Source of the DNA: Phycisphaerales bacterium UBA2402
GTDB taxonomy: Bacteria > Planctomycetota > Phycisphaerae > Phycisphaerales > UBA1924
NCBI GenBank assembly: GCA_002343715.1
Contig: DDSA01000146.1
Coordinates: forward strand, 272-40,274
Direction: 5' to 3'
DNA: 40,003 nucleotides
Part shown: in pieces, positions 24,745-32,520 of the stretch
Layout: the number at the start of each line of letters is the position of its first letter
Position numbering within the stretch: position 1 is the first letter of the stretch
Notes under the pieces: model-generated
Told to the model about the DNA's origin: nothing
What the model saw: the letters and a program-made list of their open reading frames with translations, nothing else
The model's database searches: none
Translations under genes and position numbers: made by a program

Positions 24745-27045
24745 ATGAGACTCATCCTCTCCGCATCGCTCAGCTGCCTCTTCGCCGTCGTACATCTCTG
24801 CACCGCCGATGACGGCGCGACCCTCTCGGGATGGGTCGGCGCTTCTGGGCCGATGGTGTCGGAGTCCATCGGCGACCGCATCGCCCGATTCCACGCCTCA
24901 TCCGAAACGCGTGAAGCCGCGCACCCGTCGTACGCACTCCTGAGCGAGCCAAAGTCATCTCCCCTCCCGGCGGCCTTTTCGGTGACGCCCGTCTTCGGCA
25001 CAGCCGACGGCAAGCAGGCGGCCCGGATCGCTTTCGCGCCCGGCACCAGCCTCTACGGCACGGGAGAAGCCGCCGGGCCGCTGTTGCGCAACGGGCACCG
25101 CATCGTCTGCTGGAACACCGATGCGTACGGGTACGGGGCGGGGGCCGAGAGTCTGTATCAGTCCCACCCCTGGGTGCTCGCCGTGCGTCCGGACGGCACG
25201 GCCTACGGCGTGCTGGCCGACACCACGTACCGCTGCGTCGTGGACACCGCCTACACCAACCCCAACGAAATACTCTTTATCGCCGACGGTCCCGCTTTCC
25301 CAATCATCATCATCGATCGCCCGACGCCCCAGGCTGTTCTGACGGCGCTCGCCGATCTCACCGGGCGCATGCCCCTGCCGCCGAAGTGGGCTTTGGGGTA
25401 CCACCAGTGCCGGTACTCCTACTACCCCGAAAGCCGTGTCCGCGACCTCGCCAAGCAGTTCCGCGATCGGGACATCCCGTGTGATGTGATCTGGTTCGAC
25501 ATCGATTACATGGAGGCGTTCCGCGTTTTCACCTTTGACCGAGGCCACTTCCCCGACCCCAAGAAACTCAACGAAGACCTGCACGCGCAGGGGTACCGCA
25601 CGGTCTGGATGATCGATCCGGGCTTGAAGAGCCGCCCCGACCCAGGCCCCGCCGACCGCAAACCCGATGACCTCGCCAAGGACGGCCCGAAAGCGGCGGA
25701 GATGCGGCAACTCGAACTCTCGAAGTACGCGGCAATCATGCAGAGCGGCGATGAGGCGGACGTGTGGGTGAAGCGGGCCGACGGGAAGGTCTACGAGGGC
25801 GAGGTCTGGCCCGGCTGGTGCCACTTCCCTGATTACACCAGCCCGCACGTGCGGGCTTGGTGGGCCGACTTGTACAAGGACTTCATGGCCCAGGGGATCG
25901 ACGGTGTCTGGAACGACATGAACGAGCCGGCGGTTTTCAACGTCAAGAGCAAGACCATGCCCGAGGACAACCGCCACCGGGGCGACCCCTCCCTCATCGG
26001 CCCTTCCGGCAAGCCCCAGGGCGACAAGGCCGCTGACGATCACGCACGCTACCACAATGTCTACGGGATGCAGATGATCCGGGGCACGCGCGAGGGGATC
26101 GTCGCGGCCAACCCCGAGAAGCGCCCCTTTGTGCTCAGCCGGGCCAACTACATCGGCGGCCAGCGATACGGGGCGACCTGGACCGGTGACAACTCCGCCA
26201 ACTGGTACCACCTGGAGACCAGCATCCCCATGACCCTCAACGTCGGTCTCTCGGGCCAGCCCTTCATCGGGCCGGACATCGGCGGTTTCGCGGGCAACGG
26301 CGACGGCGACCTCTTCGCCCGCTGGATGGGGTTCGGTGCACTGCTCCCCTTCGCCCGCGGCCATACGGGCAAGGAGAACATCGACAAGGAGCCGTGGTCC
26401 TTCGGGCCTAAGCACGAGGCCACCTGCAAGGAGGCCATCGCCCGTCGTTATCGCCTGATGCCGTATCTCTACACCGTCTTCCGCGAGGCCAGCGAGACGG
26501 GCCTGCCCGTCGCCCGCCCGGTCTTCTTCGCCGACCCCGCCGACCCCGCCCTCCGCAGCGAGGACGACGCCTTCCTGATCGGCGGCGACGTGCTCGTGAA
26601 GGCCCAGGTGATGCCCGACGGCTCGCGCGTGCCCGTGCTGCCCAAGGGGGCGTGGCGTACGTTCGCCTCCGGCGACCACGACCTGCCCGAACTTCTCCTT
26701 CGACCGGGGGCCATTCTTCCCATCGGCCCGGACATCGAGTTCGTCGATGAAAAGCCGCTGAATCCTCTTACGCTGATCGTGAACCTGGACCCGCAGGGCA
26801 GCGCGACCGGCACGCTCTATGAAGACGCGGGTGACGGCTATGGATATCAGAAAGGCGAATACCTGCTGACCACCTACACCGCGAGCCGGAACCCGTCCGG
26901 TGGCGTGACAGTGAAGGTAACCAAGGCGGAGGGAAGCATGCCACGCCCGGCCCGCGACTGCACCGTCAAGGTCATCGGCGAGAACGGAGCCGTCTGGATC
27001 GGCACGGGCAAGGACGGCGAACCCATCACTGCGCTCCCCCAGTAA
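24745..27045 (+). CDS. Glycoside hydrolase family 31 alpha-glucosidase, secreted
   Basis: A 766-residue enzyme with a signal peptide (MRLILSASLSCLFAVVHLC). GH31 landmarks: the N-terminal beta-sandwich with LYGTGEAAGPLLRNGHR, the start of the barrel PPKWALGYHQCRYSYYPE, DIPCDVIWFDIDYMEAF, the nucleophile Asp391 in WNDMNEP (389-395), SRANYIGGQRYGATWTGDN with acid/base Asp482, and a C-terminal beta domain (VLVKAQVMPDG, LYEDAGDGYGYQKGEY). The family removes terminal alpha-linked glucose (some members xylose or act as transglycosylases); the natural polysaccharide is unknown. The ATG at 24745 gives the signal peptide; the longer open frame upstream lacks protein character. It leads a likely three-gene operon: LOG follows 5 bases later and TsaC next. 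Extracytoplasmic carbohydrate use fits planctomycete lifestyle. Confidence 0.95.
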   Translation: MRLILSASLSCLFAVVHLCTADDGATLSGWVGASGPMVSESIGDRIARFHASSETREAAHPSYALLSEPKSSPLPAAFSVTPVFGTADGKQAARIAFAPGTSLYGTGEAAGPLLRNGHRIVCWNTDAYGYGAGAESLYQSHPWVLAVRPDGTAYGVLADTTYRCVVDTAYTNPNEILFIADGPAFPIIIIDRPTPQAVLTALADLTGRMPLPPKWALGYHQCRYSYYPESRVRDLAKQFRDRDIPCDVIWFDIDYMEAFRVFTFDRGHFPDPKKLNEDLHAQGYRTVWMIDPGLKSRPDPGPADRKPDDLAKDGPKAAEMRQLELSKYAAIMQSGDEADVWVKRADGKVYEGEVWPGWCHFPDYTSPHVRAWWADLYKDFMAQGIDGVWNDMNEPAVFNVKSKTMPEDNRHRGDPSLIGPSGKPQGDKAADDHARYHNVYGMQMIRGTREGIVAANPEKRPFVLSRANYIGGQRYGATWTGDNSANWYHLETSIPMTLNVGLSGQPFIGPDIGGFAGNGDGDLFARWMGFGALLPFARGHTGKENIDKEPWSFGPKHEATCKEAIARRYRLMPYLYTVFREASETGLPVARPVFFADPADPALRSEDDAFLIGGDVLVKAQVMPDGSRVPVLPKGAWRTFASGDHDLPELLLRPGAILPIGPDIEFVDEKPLNPLTLIVNLDPQGSATGTLYEDAGDGYGYQKGEYLLTTYTASRNPSGGVTVKVTKAEGSMPRPARDCTVKVIGENGAVWIGTGKDGEPITALPQ

Positions 27046-27050
27046 TCCGC

Positions 27051-27617
27051 ATGAACAACATCCCCCGACCCATCTCCCGACTCTGTGTCTTCTGCGGGGC
27101 CAGCGCCGGAGGCGATGAACGCTACGCCGCCGATGCCCGAGCGCTGGGAGCCGCCCTCGCCCAGCGACGCATCACCTTGATTTATGGAGGCGGCCGGGCC
27201 GGGCTGATGGGCGCGGTGGCCGATGCCGCGCTTGCAGCGGGTGGACAGGTCATCGGCATCATCACGCGCCTGCTTCAGAACCGCGAACTCGAGCACAAAG
27301 GCATCACCAGCCTGCACGTGGTCGAGACGATGCACGAGCGCAAAATGATGATGGCCAACCTGGCCGACGCCTTCATCGCCTTACCGGGCGGGCTGGGCAC
27401 GCTCGATGAGCTCTTCGAGATTCTCGCCTGGGCCCAACTGGGGATCCACGCCAAACCCGTGGGACTGCTCAACACGCGCGGGTACTACGACTCGCTGCTG
27501 GCCTTTCTCGACCACGTCGAGCATGAGAACTTCCTCCGCCTTCAGCACCGCACGGCCATCGTCAACAGCCCCGACCCCGCGGGGATCATCGACACGCTCG
27601 CCACCGCGCAGCCTTGA
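27051..27617 (+). CDS. LOG family nucleotide phosphoribohydrolase (TIGR00730)
   Basis: A 188-residue Rossmann-fold protein. The signatures are LIYGGGRAGLMGAVADAAL (43-61), MHERKMMM (94-101) and PGGLGTLDELFE (112-123), which form the AMP-binding and catalytic site of cytokinin riboside 5'-monophosphate phosphoribohydrolases (LOG). These enzymes hydrolyse N6-modified or plain AMP to free base and ribose 5-phosphate. In bacteria a cytokinin role is uncertain; nucleotide salvage is the safer reading. With adenine deaminase nearby (22644), adenine released by such a reaction could be used, but that is inference. It starts 5 bases after the GH31 stop, so they are almost surely co-transcribed, and abuts TsaC. 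Confidence 0.93.
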   Translation: MNNIPRPISRLCVFCGASAGGDERYAADARALGAALAQRRITLIYGGGRAGLMGAVADAALAAGGQVIGIITRLLQNRELEHKGITSLHVVETMHERKMMMANLADAFIALPGGLGTLDELFEILAWAQLGIHAKPVGLLNTRGYYDSLLAFLDHVEHENFLRLQHRTAIVNSPDPAGIIDTLATAQP

Positions 27618-27631
27618 CCGATCCGCACCGC

Positions 27632-28597
27632 ATGCCCGCACCCGCCGACATCGCCGCCGCCGCGGCCCGCCTGCGAGAGGGCGGCCTGGTCGCCTTCCCC
27701 ACCGAAACCGTGTACGGGCTGGGGGCCGACGCCACCAACGCCCGGGCGGTGCGGGCCGTCTTTGATATCAAAGGCCGACCGGCGCACAACCCGCTGATTG
27801 TCCACGTCCTCGACGAGGCCGGTGCCCGGGCCGTCTCGGCACGCTGGCCCGACGAGGCCTCGGCGCTCGCGCGGGCCTTCTGGCCCGGCCCGCTGTCGAT
27901 CATCGTGCCTCGGGCGCCTCACGTGCCCGGCATCGTCACCGGAGGAGGGCCGAACGTCGCGGTGCGCTGCCCGGATCATCCCGTCGCGTTGTCTCTGCTC
28001 GACGCCTTTGGCGGGCCGCTCGTGGGTCCCAGCGCGAACCGATCCGGCAGGCTCTCCCCCACCGCCGCGGATCATGTGCGGGCGAGTTTCGCCCCGCAGG
28101 AAGTGATGGTGCTCGACGGCGGGGCCTGCCGCATCGGCATCGAGTCCACCGTGGTCAACCTCGCCGACAACCAACCCCGCGTGCTGAGGCCGGGCATCAT
28201 CGGCCCGGCACGCATCGCCCGTGTGCTGGGGATCGGCGTGGAGTACGAACAGGCCGATCACAACTCCGCGGGCAGCCCGGGGATGCTTGCATCGCATTAC
28301 GCGCCCGCAGCGCGGGCCGTCCTGGTGGATGCTCCGAGAATCTCTCGCGCGATCGAGGCCGCCAAGGGGGATGCCGCCGTGCTCGCGCTCTCACCATTGA
28401 CCGTCACCGCACGCCGGGTCATCGCCATGCCCGCCGGCGCGCAGGACTACGCCGCGGCCCTGTACAGCGCTCTGCGTGAAGCCGACTCGCTCTCACCGCG
28501 GCTCATCATCATCGAGGAGCCGTCCGAACTGGGCGATGACGATGAACGCGCGGCGTGGCACGCGGTGCTCGACCGTCTCCGGCGTGCGTCGGCGTGA
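27632..28597 (+). CDS. L-threonylcarbamoyladenylate synthase (Sua5/TsaC type)
   Basis: A 321-residue enzyme that makes threonylcarbamoyl-AMP from threonine, bicarbonate and ATP, the first step of t6A37 modification of ANN-decoding tRNAs. The YrdC domain shows VAFPTETVYGLGADA (20-34), KGRPAHNPLIVHV (47-59), VRCPDHP and GPSANRSGRLSPT. A second, Sua5-type domain follows (VLRPGIIGPARIARVL, SPGMLASHYAPAA and a final Rossmann-like part), which makes it the long Sua5 form rather than short TsaC. ATG at 27632 is preferred; a TTG at 27614 overlaps the LOG stop (TTGA) and would add six residues. It ends three bases from the convergent DinB gene stop. Confidence 0.93.
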   Translation: MPAPADIAAAAARLREGGLVAFPTETVYGLGADATNARAVRAVFDIKGRPAHNPLIVHVLDEAGARAVSARWPDEASALARAFWPGPLSIIVPRAPHVPGIVTGGGPNVAVRCPDHPVALSLLDAFGGPLVGPSANRSGRLSPTAADHVRASFAPQEVMVLDGGACRIGIESTVVNLADNQPRVLRPGIIGPARIARVLGIGVEYEQADHNSAGSPGMLASHYAPAARAVLVDAPRISRAIEAAKGDAAVLALSPLTVTARRVIAMPAGAQDYAAALYSALREADSLSPRLIIIEEPSELGDDDERAAWHAVLDRLRRASA

Positions 28598-28600
28598 CGC

Positions 28601-29251
28601 TCAGCCCCCCATGGCCGAAGGCAACCCCAGCGCCTTTCGCAGACTCGCGAGTTGGCCCAGGTGCCACCCCTCGTGCCACGCGCCTTTGTTGATCGCGTCG
28701 AGTTTGTCCGAGCAGAATCCACCGGTGTCGCAGGTGCAGGGGGCGTGCAGCCCGGCATCATCCAGCGCCCTGGCCGCGTCGATGACACGGGCGAAAGTTG
28801 AATCGAACTCCCGGAGCACCTCGGCGTAAGGCGGATAGGCCGCCGGATCATCGATCGGCGTGCTGCCGTAGCCGAACAGCTTGTCGTAACTCGCGGGAAG
28901 GGTGCCGGGCTTGCCGTCGATCATCCCGGCGAGCCACTGGGCCGTGACCGCCAGGTGACCGACCGTCCACAGCGCATGGTTCGGCAGGCCGGCGGGTTGG
29001 GCCGTGAGTTGCGCATCGGAGAAGCCCCGGAGGAACTTGGCGGTCATGCCGTGGGCGAACTCGGCGATGCCGATGGCCCTGTCTCGCATCACTGTTGAAA
29101 CCGCCGCTCGTGCCGCGCCCGTCCTCTTCGCGGCCTTCTTCGCCTGTGCTTTCTTCGGCGCAGACTTCTTCGGGGCGGGCTTCTTTGCGGGTTTACCGGT
29201 CTTCCCGGGGCGAGTCTTTGTTGGGCGCTTCTTCGATGCTTTCTTGCTCAT
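28601..29251 (-). CDS. DinB-like metal-binding protein with Lys/Ala/Pro-rich N-terminal tail
   Basis: A 216-residue protein of two parts. Residues 1-45 are a histone-H1-like basic tail rich in Lys, Ala and Pro (KKAQAKKAAKR). Residues 50-216 form a four-helix DinB/YfiT-type domain with three candidate metal-binding histidines: His99 (TVGHLAV), His193 and His197 (AWHEGWHLGQL). DinB-superfamily proteins include thiol-dependent S-transferases (bacillithiol, mycothiol) and DNA-damage-induced proteins of unknown activity. The tail would bind DNA or RNA non-specifically, so a nucleoid role is an inference. Cys172, Cys174 and Cys180 (APCTCDTGGFC) are notable. The ATG at 29251 is chosen since sequence upstream of it in frame has no conserved character. 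Divergent from tpiA, convergent to tsaC. Confidence 0.85.
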   Translation of the reverse strand: MSKKASKKRPTKTRPGKTGKPAKKPAPKKSAPKKAQAKKAAKRTGAARAAVSTVMRDRAIGIAEFAHGMTAKFLRGFSDAQLTAQPAGLPNHALWTVGHLAVTAQWLAGMIDGKPGTLPASYDKLFGYGSTPIDDPAAYPPYAEVLREFDSTFARVIDAARALDDAGLHAPCTCDTGGFCSDKLDAINKGAWHEGWHLGQLASLRKALGLPSAMGG

Positions 29252-29357
29252 GGGTGTGATCCTGGGTGGGGAGGGAACAGATGCGTTGAGTGATCGTACC
29301 AGCGTGCAACGCCCGCGAACCGCCCTACGCTCCGTTCTCACACGGAGATTCAAAGCA

Positions 29358-30146
29358 GTGGCGACACGCAAACCCTTTGTCGGCGGCAACTGGAAGATGA
29401 ACACCAACCGCACCACGGGCTCCGACCTGGCGCGGGCGGTCTCGGACGGGTTGATCAACGCGGACGGCCTCGACGCGGCGGTCTTCCCCCCGTATCCCTA
29501 CCTGCTGACAATCCGTTCCATCCTCCGCGACCGCGGCTCGTCCATCCGTCTGGGAGCACAGGACGCCTATCACCAGGGTGACGGGGCTTTTACCGGCGAA
29601 GTGTCTCTGGCGATGCTGAAGGACTGCGGGGTGCAGTGCGTGCTGGTGGGGCACAGCGAACGGCGCCACGTCATCGGCGAGAAGGACGAACTGATCAACA
29701 AGAAGCTGCGTGCGGCGCTGGAGGCCGGTATCGAAGGCGTGCTGTGCGTGGGCGAAACCCTTTCCGAGCGCGAAGCCGGCCACCAGGAAATCGTCAACGC
29801 CCGCCAGGTGCGCACCGCACTGGCCGAGATCCCCGCGCCGCTCATCGAACGCCTGATCGTCGCCTACGAGCCCGTCTGGGCCATCGGCACGGGCAAGACC
29901 GCCACGCCCCAGGACGCGCAGGAGATGCACGCCGCCATCCGCGCCCTCTTGGCACGCCTGTACTCCCAGGACATCGCCGACCGCGTGCGCATCATCTATG
30001 GCGGCAGCGTCAAGGCCGACAACGCCGCGGAACTCTTCGGCCAACCCGACATCGACGGCGGCCTCATCGGCGGGGCGAGCCTGAAGAGCGCCGACTTCGT
30101 GACCATCGCCAAGGCGGCCATCGAGGCCTCCGCCGGCAAGCCGTGA
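29358..30146 (+). CDS. tpiA: Triose-phosphate isomerase
   Basis: A 262-residue glycolytic enzyme, interconverting dihydroxyacetone phosphate and glyceraldehyde 3-phosphate. Catalytic residues are in place: Lys13 (GGNWKMN), His99 (VGHSERR, 97-103) and Glu171 (YEPVWAIGTGK, 170-180). The flexible loop 6 (AIGTGK) and the phosphate-binding GGSV and GGLIGGASL motifs are present. The start is GTG at 29358 with GGAG at 29344-29347; the frame is open much further upstream but overlaps the divergent DinB gene and has no TIM character there. It ends one base from the stop of the convergent ACMSD-like gene. Not part of a glycolytic cluster here (no gap or pgk in view). Confidence 0.97.
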   Translation: MATRKPFVGGNWKMNTNRTTGSDLARAVSDGLINADGLDAAVFPPYPYLLTIRSILRDRGSSIRLGAQDAYHQGDGAFTGEVSLAMLKDCGVQCVLVGHSERRHVIGEKDELINKKLRAALEAGIEGVLCVGETLSEREAGHQEIVNARQVRTALAEIPAPLIERLIVAYEPVWAIGTGKTATPQDAQEMHAAIRALLARLYSQDIADRVRIIYGGSVKADNAAELFGQPDIDGGLIGGASLKSADFVTIAKAAIEASAGKP

Positions 30147-30147
30147 G

Positions 30148-31197
30148 TCACCCGGCCCGCGCCCCCGCCCAAAGAAACTCCATCCCGTTCGACCACAGGA
30201 TCCGTTCCCTCACGTCGGGCGGCCACTCTTGCATCGAGTCAACCAACGCTCCGGGTTGGTCCTCGCCCAACGGGAAGGGGTAATCGCTCCCGAGCACGAC
30301 GCGCTCCGGGCCGAAGACCTCGGCGACCAGCCGCAGGGCCGCCGCGTCGTGAGTCAACGAATCCACCCAGAACCGCGCGGGGCGGTCCCCGCTCGCCGCG
30401 AAGTCGCGCGGGTCACGCGATCCCGGTGGGAAGAGGTCCGGCCTGCACGCCCGACCGTGCGCGAGCCGCCCGATGGTGCAGGGGAACGATCCGCCCGCGT
30501 GCGCGAAACAGAGCCGCAGCGAGGGGCACTCGTCGAGCACCCCGCCGAAGACCGCCGTGGCGATCGCGGCGCACGTCTCCGCGGGCATGCCCACCAGCCA
30601 TGGCATCCAGAACTGCGGGATTTTCTCCTGCCCGTACATCTCCCACGGATGAACGAACACCGCGGCGGAGCGGACGTGGGCGTGCGCCAGCACGGCACGC
30701 ACGCCGGGATCATCGAAGTATTTTCCGTTGACGTTGGTCCCGACCTGCACGCCCGGAAGACCGAGCTCGTCCACGCAGCGGTCCAGTTCCCGCGCGGCCA
30801 GATCGGGGTCCTGCATCGGGAGCGTGCCCAGCCCGGTGAACCGGTGCGGGTCACGACGGGCGATCTCCGCGATGTGATCGTTGAGCAGGCGGGCGAGATC
30901 GTACGCATCGGTGGCTTTGGCCCCGTACGAGAACATGACCGGCACGGTCGAGAGGGCCTGCATCGTCACGCCCGCCGCGTTCATGTCGCGCAGGCGCGCC
31001 TCCGGGTTCCAGCAGTTGGCCTGTATCTCACGGAAAAACCTGGGCGGGGTCGAGCCGTCCACGCTGGTGGTGCGGAGCATCCGTGCGCACCCGGGCCGCT
31101 CGTGGGCGAGTTCGATCCATCCCGCGTAGCCGCTGCGCTTCGTCCAGTCGGGCCAGCGCTCGGGGAGGATGTGGGTGTGCAGGTCGAGTTTCTTCAT
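30148..31197 (-). CDS. Aminocarboxymuconate-semialdehyde decarboxylase-like amidohydrolase (ACMSD)
   Basis: A 349-residue metal-dependent decarboxylase that closely follows animal and bacterial ACMSD: LDLHTHILPERWPD (4-17), CWNPEARLRDM, QALSTVPVMFSYGAKATD (80-97), GLGTLPMQ, GVQVGTNVN, VFVHPWEMYG, WLPWLVGMP-like MPWLVGMPAET, FAHAGGSFP and LGSDYPFPLGE (302-312). Metal ligands are His7, His9, His183, His233 and Asp305. ACMSD converts 2-amino-3-carboxymuconate 6-semialdehyde to 2-aminomuconate semialdehyde in the kynurenine/3-hydroxyanthranilate pathway. No other gene of that pathway lies nearby, so the substrate could also be a related compound. The ATG at 31197 (MKKLDLHTH) matches the family start; the open frame above it has no homology. 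Converges on tpiA with one base between stops. Confidence 0.92.
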   Translation of the reverse strand: MKKLDLHTHILPERWPDWTKRSGYAGWIELAHERPGCARMLRTTSVDGSTPPRFFREIQANCWNPEARLRDMNAAGVTMQALSTVPVMFSYGAKATDAYDLARLLNDHIAEIARRDPHRFTGLGTLPMQDPDLAARELDRCVDELGLPGVQVGTNVNGKYFDDPGVRAVLAHAHVRSAAVFVHPWEMYGQEKIPQFWMPWLVGMPAETCAAIATAVFGGVLDECPSLRLCFAHAGGSFPCTIGRLAHGRACRPDLFPPGSRDPRDFAASGDRPARFWVDSLTHDAAALRLVAEVFGPERVVLGSDYPFPLGEDQPGALVDSMQEWPPDVRERILWSNGMEFLWAGARAG

Positions 31198-31292
31198 GCG
31201 GCGACGGGCGGATGGTCCCGGTGCGGAGTTTAGCGCACCGAGGGTCGTACCCGCTCCGGCCCGCACCGGCACGCCGGCAGTTGCAGCAGCAG

Positions 31293-31349
31293 TCAGCCCG
31301 AGCCGAACAGGCCCGCACCCACGAAGACCATCGCCGCGACCCGCCGCAT
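31293..31349 (-). CDS. Possible 18-residue hydrophobic peptide
   Basis: On the minus strand an ATG at 31349 is preceded by AGGAAGGGG, a strong ribosome-binding sequence, and opens MRRVAAMVFVGAGLFGSG, ending in TGA at 31293. It looks like the start of a signal or membrane peptide. After the stop the same frame continues LLLQLPACRCG, so it could be a broken small lipoprotein. It lies in the 228-base gap between the methyltransferase and ACMSD genes. Confidence 0.25.
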   Translation of the reverse strand: MRRVAAMVFVGAGLFGSG

Positions 31350-31425
31350 GACCCCTTCCTTTCAGGCTTTGAACAGTCGATTGTGACCGATTCCGACACA
31401 CGACCGGCGGCCCGCGAGCAACGCA

Positions 31426-32520
31426 TCACACGGGTTCCGATTCGCGACGCGGCCGTGCGGCACGCGGCCCACTCTGTGACCCGCCGATTTGACCGGTGCG
31501 TACGACGTAGACATACTCCGTGTTCGTCAGGTGGCTCACCGTGCCGACTTTCTCGCCTCTGGGGTTGTGGATGCCGATCCTGGCCCCGATGTACCGCTTG
31601 AAATCGTTCTCGATTGTCGTGACCGTCCCCCCGCCGCGCTGCTCGCACACCTCCGAGAGGATCGTCTCCAAGGTTTCGCGGGACAGATAGCCCTCGTTGC
31701 TGAAGGAGATGATCACCACCGGGGCACGGATCGCCGACAGCAGTTGCCGCATCTCCGTCGCGAAACGGGGGCGGCTGTTGAACGCGCTGCGACGCTCCCG
31801 CACGTCCAGCCGCTTGCACGCCACACCGTAGACTTCGGGCTTGTCCCAGCGGACCAGCGACTCCCAGACGTGGTAGTTGCCCAGGTACGAGTGCTGGTTG
31901 TACGGAGGATCGATGTACGCCACATCGGCCTCGAACGCCGCGGCGGCATCGTGGGCGTCGAGGCAGGAAGCCAGCCCCTTCCCGCTCGCCGCTCGGGGCA
32001 GCACATCGGGAACGCGCAACTCCAAAGGGTTGTACGAACGCGGGGACCATCCCTTGAGATACGCCATCTGGAGCCCGGTGGTCGAGTCGACGCGGTCCGC
32101 CGCTTCCATCAGCGACACCAGCATCACTGCTTCGAGTTCCGGCTCCGGGCACTTGGCTGCGATGGCTTCGCGGATCGCATCAATCCTCGCCCCGTTGACG
32201 GGCTGAACGTAACGAGAACGGATGCAGAATGTCTCGGTAAAGTACCCGGGTGTTCCTTTCAGACTGTTGAACTCCCGCACCAGTTTCGCGGCATCCTCCA
32301 AAACGTTGCCCGCGTCGGTCTGAACGTAACAGGTGGCCAGCGCCGCGGCGTAGGCGTTGTGGTCGTTGGCCACCACGCGGTACCCGGCCCGCTTCAGGGC
32401 GTGCCCAACGCGCGATGTTCCCGAGAAGAGGTCGAGCACGGTCCCGGCGGTTGTTACGCCGCGCACGGCATCCAAAATGACCGGGATCAGCGTTCTTTTG
32501 GAGCCAATGTATTTGATCAC
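31426..32520 (-). CDS. D12-class N6-adenine DNA methyltransferase
   Basis: A 364-residue AdoMet-dependent adenine methyltransferase. The N-terminus KYIGSKRTL (3-11) is the usual D12 start. FSGTSRVG (32-39) is the AdoMet motif I region, and the catalytic motif IV is DPPYNQHSY (204-212). A target-recognition region lies between them and in the C-terminal part. D12-class enzymes methylate adenine in short palindromes and are either Dam-like orphans or the methylase half of a restriction system. The start is GTG at 32520, overlapping the stop of the antiporter gene (GTGA). A PD-(D/E)XK nuclease-like gene lies 1.3 kb away on the other strand. The recognition sequence cannot be predicted. Confidence 0.93.
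   Translation of the reverse strand: MIKYIGSKRTLIPVILDAVRGVTTAGTVLDLFSGTSRVGHALKRAGYRVVANDHNAYAAALATCYVQTDAGNVLEDAAKLVREFNSLKGTPGYFTETFCIRSRYVQPVNGARIDAIREAIAAKCPEPELEAVMLVSLMEAADRVDSTTGLQMAYLKGWSPRSYNPLELRVPDVLPRAASGKGLASCLDAHDAAAAFEADVAYIDPPYNQHSYLGNYHVWESLVRWDKPEVYGVACKRLDVRERRSAFNSRPRFATEMRQLLSAIRAPVVIISFSNEGYLSRETLETILSEVCEQRGGGTVTTIENDFKRYIGARIGIHNPRGEKVGTVSHLTNTEYVYVVRTGQIGGSQSGPRAARPRRESEPV

Noticed and set aside
24955..26679. Long open frame antisense to the GH31 gene
   Set aside because: Shadow of a gene with intact catalytic motifs.
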